The translations under genes and the position numbers were made by a program. The notes beneath the pieces were generated by a model, which ran no database searches, was not told the origin of the DNA, and saw only the letters and a program-made list of their open reading frames with translations. From DASZHC01 sp035938215 (lineage in GTDB: Bacteria; Verrucomicrobiota; Verrucomicrobiia; Chthoniobacterales; JAFAMB01): a stretch of DNA of 25,683 bases. Location of the stretch: assembly GCA_035938215.1 (NCBI GenBank), contig DASZHC010000211.1, positions 1 to 25,683 on the forward strand, given 5' to 3'. Shown here one piece after another: positions 1 through 5,990 of the stretch; the stretch's first letter is position 1; every line of letters starts with the position of its first letter.

Positions 1-2
1 AA

Positions 3-122
3 ACTTCTGGTCTGACGTTGGAGAAGATCCTGGAAGCGATCCGGCCGTGGCTGCTGAGATCGACCGGACATTGTCCTTATTGCCACGCGACATTCCCGGA
101 GAAAATAGATGATTCCACTTAA
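3..122 (+). CDS. C-terminal end of an unidentified protein (partial)
   Basis: The third forward frame is open from the left edge to a TAA at 120-122 and gives 39 residues ending in a CPYCH motif followed by ATFPEKIDD. A CxxC pair so close to the C-terminus suggests a small metal-binding or redox knuckle, but no family can be named. Another forward frame (stop at 110-112) and one reverse frame are also open over this short stretch, so the frame choice rests only on the CPYCH motif. The gene would begin outside the window. The repeat-rich spacer starts directly after it. Confidence 0.35.
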   Translation, partial: TSGLTLEKILEAIRPWLLRSTGHCPYCHATFPEKIDDST

Positions 123-142
123 CAGAGTAATACTAGCTAGCC

Positions 143-165
143 ACCTGCGGCTCTGTGACTTGTGC
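143..165 (+). repeat. 23-bp dispersed repeat, copy 1
   Basis: This 23-bp stretch (starting acctgcggctctg) recurs in reverse complement at 3795-3817 with one mismatch (T/C). In both copies an AGCTAGC lies just outside one end, so the true repeat may be longer. It lies in non-coding DNA. Confidence 0.6.
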
Positions 166-235
166 GAGGAATTTTGCAATCGGTCTGTGCCGGTCATCAA
201 CCTAGTAGGGGCAGATCTCCGAGCTGCCCGCCGAG

Positions 236-400
236 AACGGCCGGGGAAACGTTACCCGGCGGCGGTAGGGCGAAGCTCCTGCTGAGCCGCCTCCGAATGA
301 CATTAAAACGCGGCTCGCCGGGAGGCTCGCCCTACCGATTACCGGCCGGGGAGATTTCACACGGTAGGGCGAAAACTTCTGCGAACTCACTCCAGGCGCT
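236..400 (+). repeat. GC-rich dispersed repeat family R1, copy 1
   Basis: Non-coding stretch holding blocks such as CGCGGCTCGCCGGGAGGCTC followed by GCCCTACCGATTACCGG and CACGGTAGGGCGAA. The same order of blocks occurs at 9583-9715 with roughly 80 percent identity by eye. GGTAGGGCGA and its complement TCGCCCTACC alternate, so the repeat can fold on itself. The whole interval 123-427 holds no convincing gene. An overlapping 90-codon frame here reads through the repeat and is rejected. Confidence 0.7.
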
Positions 401-427
401 CTCTTGCGCGGAACACGGTGGCCTCCG

Positions 428-1630
428 ATGTTGAGTCGTCGAAAATTACGCGTCTATATTCTGGTATTTCTTGCGCCGGCTGTCTTGATCTACACGGCGT
501 TCATGATTTATCCGCTGCTCGATTCTCTTTGGTTATCCGTGAACAACAAAGCACCCGGCGTCGTCCAGTCGTTTGTCGGTTTCCAAAACTATTTCACGCT
601 CTTGATGCGTGAACAGTGGTCAAAGCCCTTTTGGAATTCTTTCAGGAACAACATCTTATTTTTTTTGATCCACATGGCTGTGCAAAATCCGGTAGGGCTT
701 TTTCTCGCGGCGCTGCTCAACATGCGAATACGCGGGAGCTGGATATATCGAACGGCGATTTTCGTTCCGACTATTCTTTCCGTGGTCATCGTAGGTTTTG
801 TGTGGAAGCTGGTCTTGAATCCGGCATGGGGGATTTCTCGGAGCCTGCTTCAAATGATCGGTCTGGGCGCGTTCGACAGCCCATGGCTTGGACTGGAATC
901 AACGGCTTTGGTCACCCTGTCGCTGATCTCGGTCTGGCAGAATATTGGAATACCGATGTTGCTTTTCCTGGCGGCTCTGATCCGCATCCCGGAAGAGCTG
1001 ATAGAAGCGGCCAGAGTCGACGGCGCTGGTGGCTGGAAAATCTTTTGGCGTATTCAGCTTCCCCTTATACTGCCCTCCGTCGGCATAGTTTCGGTGCTGA
1101 CGTTTGTAGGAAATTTCAACGCATTCGAACTGATATATGCAACCCAGGTGGTTCCGATAAGGCTTGGGACGGTCGGCATTTTGCGAATCATGGTCGATCT
1201 TCATCTTGTCAATACGCTTTGGTCCCTGATTCTTGTCTACGCGGCGCAAGGAATTCCACTGGCTGTATTTATCCTGACAGCGTTCATGCGCCAATTGCCG
1301 AAGGACCTCACAGATGCGGCCCGCATCGATGGCGCAAACGAATACCATATATACCTGCTTATTCTGCCCCTTGTTCGGCCGGCAATCGGCTCAGTGCTTG
1401 CCATTTCGATGATACCAATCTGGAATGATTTATGGTTCCCCCTTATTCTCTCGCCGGGCGAAGCGACCAAAACTCTCGTGTTGGGAGCACAGGCGTTCCT
1501 TGGAGAGTTTGTGAACGATTATAATGCGGTGCTTGCGGCCCTGACGCTGGCAATCCTTCCGCCTGTAATTCTTTACCTGATTTTTGCGCGACAACTCGTG
1601 CGCGGGATAATCGCAGGCGCCGTTAAATAA
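428..1630 (+). CDS. Chimeric sugar ABC transporter permease (MalF front fused to MalG back)
   Basis: Integral membrane permease of the carbohydrate (CUT1) ABC importer class, 400 residues from ATG 428; an in-frame ATG or GTG further upstream would only add repeat-derived residues. Residues 1-240 look like a MalF/UgpA permease: membrane segments near 9-30, 76-98, 108-130, 160-184 and 215-237, and an EAA coupling loop around 194-210 (EAARVDGAGG). Residues 238-400 look like the back half of a MalG/UgpE permease: LVNTLWSLILVY near 260-271, a second EAA loop at 297-313 (DAARIDGANE) and two final helices. The MalF C-terminal helix and about the first 120-150 residues of MalG are missing. The switch falls at nt 1130-1165, where ATQ fits both families. 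No binding protein or own ATPase is adjacent. Next gene starts 14 bp downstream. Likely the product of an in-frame deletion between neighbouring malF and malG genes; function doubtful. Confidence 0.85.
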   Translation: MLSRRKLRVYILVFLAPAVLIYTAFMIYPLLDSLWLSVNNKAPGVVQSFVGFQNYFTLLMREQWSKPFWNSFRNNILFFLIHMAVQNPVGLFLAALLNMRIRGSWIYRTAIFVPTILSVVIVGFVWKLVLNPAWGISRSLLQMIGLGAFDSPWLGLESTALVTLSLISVWQNIGIPMLLFLAALIRIPEELIEAARVDGAGGWKIFWRIQLPLILPSVGIVSVLTFVGNFNAFELIYATQVVPIRLGTVGILRIMVDLHLVNTLWSLILVYAAQGIPLAVFILTAFMRQLPKDLTDAARIDGANEYHIYLLILPLVRPAIGSVLAISMIPIWNDLWFPLILSPGEATKTLVLGAQAFLGEFVNDYNAVLAALTLAILPPVILYLIFARQLVRGIIAGAVK

Positions 1631-1644
1631 ATGGTGCAGATTTT

Positions 1645-2194
1645 ATGCGAGTCGGAATCGTTGGTGCGGGAACGATGGGCGCAGTTCACGCAGCAGCATG
1701 GCGTTCGACAGAAGCGCGGTTGATGGCTGCTTCTCGGCGCAACAGTCTCAAAGCGATCAACTGGCTGTGCGCTATGGAATCCGCAGCTACAGCGCTTTCA
1801 CCGATTTGCTTGAGGACGTCGATATTGTTGATATCTGCACGCCCACCGCGGTGCATAGATCGATGGTCTTGGAGGCTGCGCATGCGGGAAAGCATGTGCT
1901 CTGTGAAAAGCCCCTAGCCCTTCGGATGAAACGCGATCGGGCGGGATGATTGTCGACCTGATGATTCATGATTTCGATTTCGCGCGCTGCCTCGCCGGAG
2001 ATGTCGAACGGGTCTTCGCTCGACGCAGCCGAAGCGAACAAGGGGCGGCGGAGTACGCTCAGGCGATTCTCCGATTTAAATCGGGTGCTATCGGTCTGAT
2101 TGAAGGAGGCTTGAAAGTTGCTCTCGCGGCCTATGAGTCTGACCAACTTCATCGACCGGTCACGATCGAATCCAGGGGTCGCCACCAGAGCTGA
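1645..2194 (+). pseudogene. Gfo/Idh/MocA-family oxidoreductase, remnant 1
   Basis: Pieces of an NAD(P)-dependent sugar dehydrogenase of the Gfo/Idh/MocA family. The ATG at 1645 opens the Rossmann start with GAGTMG. The frame changes near 1745-1765, after which AVRYGIRSYSAF, DVDIVDICTP and the hallmark EKPLA appear in the third frame up to about 1920. The text then jumps, in the second frame, to RSGGMIVDLMIHDFD, which in intact members lies some 60-70 residues further on. It runs to GAIGLIEGG and is joined directly to VALAAYES and RPVTIE, which is the extreme C-terminus of the family. So there are two internal deletions and at least two frame changes; about 180 of a usual 330-350 residues remain. 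It follows the chimeric permease by 14 bp, as expected of a sugar uptake and oxidation operon. A dispersed repeat abuts its 3' end. Confidence 0.85.
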
Positions 2195-2198
2195 TGGG

Positions 2199-2290
2199 GG
2201 AATGGACGCAATTGCTGGTCGACCCTGGAGCTGAAGGCGTCGGCGCCGTGAAAGGGTTGTTGACAACTGGCTACCGGTGGCGGCGAGGGG
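2199..2290 (-). repeat. Dispersed repeat family R3, copy 1 (reverse)
   Basis: Read on the minus strand this matches the copies at 10371-10470, 19826-19930 and 22445-22545. Shared blocks are CCGGTAGCCAGTTG-like, CACGGCGCCG and CGACCAGCAATTGCGTCCAT-like. It begins only five bases after the stop of the degraded oxidoreductase. Confidence 0.7.
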
Positions 2291-2429
2291 CCGAGAAGAC
2301 AGAAGTCAGAAGTCAGAAGAACCCACCAGCAAGCTCCGCCGCCGAACAGTGAACGCCAAACGGCAAACCGATAACCGTGAACGGTGAACCGTAAATGCCC
2401 AAACCACAGCGACAATAGAAACATGAATA
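2291..2429. repeat. Low-complexity spacer of degenerate short tandem repeats
   Basis: The stretch contains agaagtc heptamers in tandem (around 2298-2320) and then a run of gtgaac/ggcaaacc-type variants (2345-2395). A similar TTCTGTCTTCTCGG block flanks the R3 copy at 10350-10371 on the same side, so this low-complexity tract travels with R3. No gene is visible. Confidence 0.55.
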
Positions 2430-2486
2430 GAAAAAGTTATTAAAATATATTTACAACATACAGTGAAAGTGTACTTAGATTAGCTA
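2430..2486 (+). promoter_or_regulatory. AT-rich promoter candidate for the secreted protein
   Basis: An abrupt AT-rich stretch lies between the repeats and the ATG at 2487. TTTACA at 2450-2455 could be a -35 box with a weak -10 (TTAGAT or TACTTA) near 2472-2480. No good Shine-Dalgarno sequence precedes the ATG. The boxes are weak, so only the AT-rich upstream region is really supported. Confidence 0.3.
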
Positions 2487-2975
2487 ATGAAAATAAATAC
2501 ATTAATTTATTCAGTTGCTATAACTCTTGCAGGCGTTCTCGGCGATACAACCTTCGCCCAGTCCGCACCCGAACAGTCCGGCCTTCTTTCCACGACGGCT
2601 GCAACGCGCTCGGGTCGGCTCCATAATCCAGATTCCATCAAGAGAGCGAAGTTAACGCGCTTGAAGAAGGATGTCGGGTTGGATGATCAACAAGTTCATG
2701 CGGTCACACCCATTATCGATTCCTATGTGACGGCAGTGCAGAGTGTGAAGAATGACGCGTCGCTCGATTCTCGCACACGGCGCCTGAAGTTAACCGAGCT
2801 GCGCAAGCGTTATGATTCGGATGTCGACGCGCTTCTGACGCCTGAACAACAACAGAAATTGGTGTCCATTAAAGCGGAACGCCGTGCAAGGTTGCGGGGT
2901 GCAAAGACAACTTCGGAGACGTCGCAACGCTCGGAGGCGCCTGGAACGTCTACGGTATCCGCGGTCGTGCAATGA
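2487..2975 (+). CDS. Small secreted LTXXQ/Spy-like protein
   Basis: 162 residues. Residues 1-24 form a signal peptide (two Lys/Asn, then a hydrophobic core) with a probable cut after TTFA. The mature part is mostly charged helix: LDDQQVHAV near 65-73, YVTAVQSV, RKRYDSDVDALLTPEQQQKL near 108-128 and a basic stretch after it. The LTPEQQQKL signature resembles the LTXXQ motif of Spy/CpxP-like periplasmic proteins, which bind unfolded proteins or metals; many bacteria have related short proteins of unknown role. The C-terminal 25 residues are Ser/Thr-rich and probably disordered. It sits alone between two degraded oxidoreductases and is intact. Function is inferred only from fold-level resemblance. 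Confidence 0.75.
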   Translation: MKINTLIYSVAITLAGVLGDTTFAQSAPEQSGLLSTTAATRSGRLHNPDSIKRAKLTRLKKDVGLDDQQVHAVTPIIDSYVTAVQSVKNDASLDSRTRRLKLTELRKRYDSDVDALLTPEQQQKLVSIKAERRARLRGAKTTSETSQRSEAPGTSTVSAVVQ

Positions 2976-3048
2976 GTCGGGTTCCAGCAGGAATTCGGCT
3001 CTTTAGCCCGACTTTCTCCTGAGTTTCTGACTCGTGAGAAGGTCGCCC

Positions 3049-3079
3049 GTCGCAAGCCGCTTGGGAAGCGGCTTGCGAC
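3049..3079 (+). terminator. Perfect 14-bp hairpin downstream of the secreted protein
   Basis: GTCGCAAGCCGCTT, loop GGG, then its exact complement. It lies 73 bp after the stop at 2975. There is no run of T after it, so it may be a weak or factor-dependent terminator, or a REP-like hairpin. Confidence 0.5.
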
Positions 3080-3114
3080 TTGAGTCACTTTAGGTTCTTG
3101 AGCACTGTGTCGAC

Positions 3115-3660
3115 GTGAATGATTCGGTCCGTTTCGTAATCGCTGGTCTTGGCTGGTGGGGAAAGTCCTGGACAGATGTGCTGAAAATGCATCCAAGAGC
3201 TCAGCTTGTTGCGACCGTCGATCCTTCAGCGACCGCGCGGGATTGGAGTCGAGAAAAATTGGGGGTGATGCATTTTCCAGACTTGGGCAGCTTACATTAG
3301 ATAATGGCGTCTCAGTGACTTGGGATGGAGATTGGTGCCACGATCATCCTCGCACGTCATGGGAGGGAGAGTGGGAGTTTATCGGATCTGATGCGAGAAT
3401 GTTCTGGCGGGGAGAACAAGATTCGGAAAACAGGAACAGATATCATCCCGTCATTTCGATTCAAGCTTCCGATGGCTCAACGGAGAAAATTCCGTTTCAG
3501 GAATCGATCGGAGATCGCCGGGTGCCGGTCCTGGATCATTTCGTTGAATCGATCTTGCATGCGAGGCAACCTGAGCCCAGTGTCTGGGACAATGTAAGAG
3601 TGCTTCGCGCCGTTTTTGGCTGCATCGAGTCGTCAGTCTCCGGACGGGAAATCTTTTTAA
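3115..3660 (+). pseudogene. Gfo/Idh/MocA-family oxidoreductase, remnant 2
   Basis: A second NAD(P)-dependent dehydrogenase of the Gfo/Idh/MocA type with its centre removed. GTG 3115 starts an N-terminal Rossmann segment with GLGWWGKSW, then VATVDPSA and EKLGVMHFPDLGS, ending at a stop at 3298. Directly before that stop the other frame picks up LTLDNGVSVTWDGDW, WEGEWEFIGSDAR, VPVLDHFVESI and GREIF, all from the C-terminal beta-sheet domain. The catalytic EKP region and most of the middle (roughly 150-190 residues) are missing. The reading frame then runs on into repeat DNA and into the antisense of the HAD gene, so the original stop is lost. It differs in sequence from remnant 1 and is not a duplicate fragment of it. 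Confidence 0.8.
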
Positions 3661-3666
3661 AAAGAT

Positions 3667-3753
3667 TAGCGAGGCCGCGCCTCGGACTGGCGAGATGCAA
3701 GTATCTCAAGGTCGCATTGGGAGCGGCGCCAATTGGGCGAATCGGCCTCGCTT
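3667..3753 (+). repeat. 87-bp inverted-repeat element R4, copy 1
   Basis: Begins TAGCGAGGCCGC and ends CGGCCTCGCT, so its ends are inverted copies of each other. It matches the reverse complement of 4826-4912 along its whole length at about 85 percent by eye, including AAGGTCGC-TTGGG and GGCGAGATGC blocks. The beginning also contains the small hairpin CGAGGC-CGC-GCCTCG. It resembles a REP or MITE-like element. It covers the C-terminal read-through of the degraded oxidoreductase. Confidence 0.75.
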
Positions 3754-3794
3754 CTCCAGGAACTGGCTATGGTACGCGCCATCCCGAGTTCATT

Positions 3795-3817
3795 GCACAA
3801 GTCGCAGAGCCGCAGGT
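3795..3817 (-). repeat. 23-bp dispersed repeat, copy 2
   Basis: Reverse complement of 143-165 with one difference. It lies between R4 and the 3' end of the HAD phosphatase gene. Confidence 0.6.
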
Positions 3818-3842
3818 ATTTGTGAGCGCTAGCTGGTTGTCC

Positions 3843-4610
3843 TCAATCAATCTCGTCCAGGTTGCCAAAACCAGGCAGAGGGCGCACGCCGACCTCATCC
3901 AGATGCTCAAGCAAGTCTGATGGGTCTTGATACACGCAGTAAGCACCTGCCTTTTCCAATTCTTCCTTTCCGTAGCCGCCCGAAAGCAATCCGACTCCCA
4001 GAGCGCGAGCACGACGCGCCGCGAGCAAGTCCCAAACGCTGTCTCCAACGACAACGCAATCGCTTATTGCAACGTTGAGCCGTTCTGCAGCCGCCAAAAA
4101 AAGGTCGGGGTTCGGTTTTGCGAATTGCACTTGATCGCGTGTGACGACCGGCACACGGGGCTCCAAGCGGAGAAGCTCAAGCATCGGACCTGCGCTTTCC
4201 ATCCGCCCGCTGGTCGCTATGGCATAACGAACTCGCATTTTCGATAGATAGTGGAGCAAGTCCAAGGCGCCTGGCAAAGGACGGATCTCCTTTGTTTTGC
4301 GGGCATAAGCCTCGGCATGCAGACGTCGCAGTTGATCGGCTTTTTCAGCTGAAATGTCTCGCTTCGTTTCGCGTAGAAGTGCGTTGACGAAAAGTCCTCC
4401 GCTCATGCCGATTCGCCGGTGAATGCGCCATACGGCCAGCTGGATGCCGGCTTGTTCGAGAGCTTCGCGCCAGGCGAGCACGTGCTGATAGACGCTATCA
4501 ACAAGGGTGCCGTCCAGATCGAAGAGGAAGGATGGTGTTAACGCAACCGAAGCGTCTCTAACCAGAGAGCTTTCCTTTTCGGAAGTGGCTTGAGTTTTTG
4601 TTTCTCCCAT
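3843..4610 (-). CDS. HAD-superfamily phosphatase (subfamily IA, beta-PGM/phosphoglycolate phosphatase-like)
   Basis: 255 residues, a cytoplasmic phosphoaspartate-type hydrolase. Motif I is FDLDGTLVDS with nucleophile Asp31 and acid/base Asp33; motif II is ATSGR (Thr133/Ser134); the motif III lysine is Lys165 in AKPNPDLF; motif IV is GDSVWD with Asp190 and Asp194. A helical cap (about 40-110) sits between motifs I and II, as in beta-phosphoglucomutase and phosphoglycolate phosphatase. All catalytic residues are present, so it should be active on a small phosphate ester; the substrate cannot be told. The start at 4610 has GAGGG nine bases upstream. The first 25 residues before the domain look unstructured. 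It is divergent from the ABC importer operon, separated by 315 bp of repeats. Confidence 0.9.
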   Translation of the reverse strand: MGETKTQATSEKESSLVRDASVALTPSFLFDLDGTLVDSVYQHVLAWREALEQAGIQLAVWRIHRRIGMSGGLFVNALLRETKRDISAEKADQLRRLHAEAYARKTKEIRPLPGALDLLHYLSKMRVRYAIATSGRMESAGPMLELLRLEPRVPVVTRDQVQFAKPNPDLFLAAAERLNVAISDCVVVGDSVWDLLAARRARALGVGLLSGGYGKEELEKAGAYCVYQDPSDLLEHLDEVGVRPLPGFGNLDEID

Positions 4611-4735
4611 ATTGTTATGCCCTCGGTGGAGCGTAGAGTCCCCTCAGGAGAGATCAACAGCATTTTCAGCCGCACCGATCGGCATTCGCTTCTTCTTCGC
4701 GCGGGATTAAGATGCTGCGCCGAAATCGCCAGAAT

Positions 4736-4820
4736 CTTTGAAAAAGCAAAACTGGTTGCAGATAAGTCAAATTTTTTCCGTATCCGCACATTAATTATGT
4801 CGTGGTTTTGCTTTTCAAGG
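4736..4820. repeat. 85-bp inverted-repeat element R5, copy 1
   Basis: The ends CTTTGAAAAAGCAAAAC (4736-4752) and GTTTTGCTTTTCAAGG (4805-4820) are inverted repeats with one indel. The interior (CTGGTTGCAGATAAGTCAA, then a T-run and GTATCCGCAC) recurs at 13230-13295. Small, non-coding and hairpin-forming, so MITE-like or a structured RNA element. It lies in the divergent promoter region between the HAD gene and the ABC operon. Confidence 0.7.
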
Positions 4821-4825
4821 ATTCT

Positions 4826-4912
4826 TAGCGAGGCCGCTTCGTCCAATCGGCGCTGCCCCCAACGCGACCTTGACATCCTGGCATCTCGCCGATCCGAGGC
4901 GCGGCCTCGCTA
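4826..4912 (-). repeat. 87-bp inverted-repeat element R4, copy 2
   Basis: Ends TAGCGAGGCCGC (4826-4837) and GCGGCCTCGCTA (4901-4912) are perfect 12-bp inverted repeats. The whole unit is the reverse complement of 3667-3753. It lies 13 bp before the ATPase start, so it must fall within the operon's leader or promoter. R5 and R4 together fill most of 4611-4925. Confidence 0.75.
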
Positions 4913-4925
4913 GGCTAGGCCAGAT

Positions 4926-5990
4926 ATGATTGCAATCCAGAAACTCGTAAAACGATTTGGAAATGTGGTCGCTCTCGACCATGTCGATTTGGACATCCGG
5001 AGAGCCGAGTTATTTTTCCTTCTCGGTCCGAGCGGCTGCGGCAAAACCACGCTTTTACGGCACATCGCCGGATTTTATCGGCCAGACGAGGGAAGGATAT
5101 TGATTGCTGGCGAAGATGTCACCTTTACGCCCCCCTTTAAACGCAACACGGGGATGGTATTTCAAAACTATGCTCTCTGGCCGCATCTAACTGTTGAAAA
5201 AAATGTTGCATTTGGTTTGGAAGAAAGGCGACTTCCGAAAAGTGAAATCCGAATCAGCGTTCGCGAGGCTCTTCAGAGCGTGCATTTGGAGCATGCATCA
5301 GAGAGAAAGATCAGCGAATTGTCCGGAGGCCAGCAGCAGCGAGTTGCACTCGCTCGTGCGATGGTCATACGTCCGACCTGCCTGCTTCTGGATGAACCTC
5401 TATCCAATCTTGACGCGAAGCTGCGATTGGAAATGCGAGCGGAGATCCGGCGAATCTGCCGCGAACATGGGTTAACGGCCGTGTACGTGACTCATGATCA
5501 ACAGGAAGCCCTTTCAATAGCAGACCGCATAGCGATTATGGATAGCGGCAAAATACTCCAAACCGGAACGCCTCCGGAAATTTATCGAAAGCCTCGCAAT
5601 CGGATGGTAGCTGAGTTTATCGGCGAAGTAAACATTCTGAACGGCAGGATCACAGGAAGAGATAAATTTGTAGATCTCGACGTCGATGGTGTTCGCATTC
5701 ATGCTGCCGGAAACTCGGAATTTGATGGAAAAATCGGTTCTGCTGTTACGATCTGTCTACGTCCAGAGGCGATTCAAATCGCGAATGAAAAATCTCTGGA
5801 AAGTTTCTGGCGCGCAAAACTGACAGAAACTATCTACCTGGGCCCTATTGCTCAGCATCGTTTTGCGTGGGGAAAGAACATTCTGAAGGTTTCGGAAGCA
5901 AATCCCCGGCCCGCTCAATTCCATGTTGGCAACAACTATTTTCTAGGTGTGTGCCCGGACGATGTCATCCTTCTCCCCGAGAATCCATGA
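4926..5990 (+). CDS. ABC importer ATPase (FbpC/PotA-like, with TOBE-type C-terminus)
   Basis: 354 residues, nucleotide-binding subunit energising the importer encoded by the next two genes, at the inner face of the cytoplasmic membrane. Walker A GPSGCGKTT at 34-42, Q-loop Gln80 in FQNYALWPHLTV, signature LSGGQQQRVALARA from 132, Walker B LLLDEP at 153-158, switch His190 in VTHDQQEAL. Residues from about 240 form the regulatory TOBE-like beta domain with CLRPEAI. Length and motifs match ferric iron, spermidine/putrescine, thiamine and 2-aminoethylphosphonate importers; the substrate cannot be fixed from the ATPase. A weak AGG lies six bases before the ATG. The stop overlaps the binding-protein start (ATGA at 5987-5990), so they are translationally coupled. 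All active-site residues are present. Confidence 0.95.
   Translation: MIAIQKLVKRFGNVVALDHVDLDIRRAELFFLLGPSGCGKTTLLRHIAGFYRPDEGRILIAGEDVTFTPPFKRNTGMVFQNYALWPHLTVEKNVAFGLEERRLPKSEIRISVREALQSVHLEHASERKISELSGGQQQRVALARAMVIRPTCLLLDEPLSNLDAKLRLEMRAEIRRICREHGLTAVYVTHDQQEALSIADRIAIMDSGKILQTGTPPEIYRKPRNRMVAEFIGEVNILNGRITGRDKFVDLDVDGVRIHAAGNSEFDGKIGSAVTICLRPEAIQIANEKSLESFWRAKLTETIYLGPIAQHRFAWGKNILKVSEANPRPAQFHVGNNYFLGVCPDDVILLPENP

Noticed and set aside
162..434. 90-codon ORF before the fused permease
   Set aside because: It reads straight through the R1 repeat, has no ribosome site or family resemblance, and the equivalent frame in the second R1 copy is similarly spurious.
899..1348. 149-codon antisense ORF inside the permease chimera
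   Set aside because: Lies opposite a strongly coding frame and has the composition of an antisense shadow (rich in Arg, Gln, Asp), no motif.
5867..5986. Upstream extension of the binding protein
   Set aside because: Those 40 codons overlap the ATPase reading frame and would place the signal peptide internally; the ATGA overlap at 5987 explains the start.
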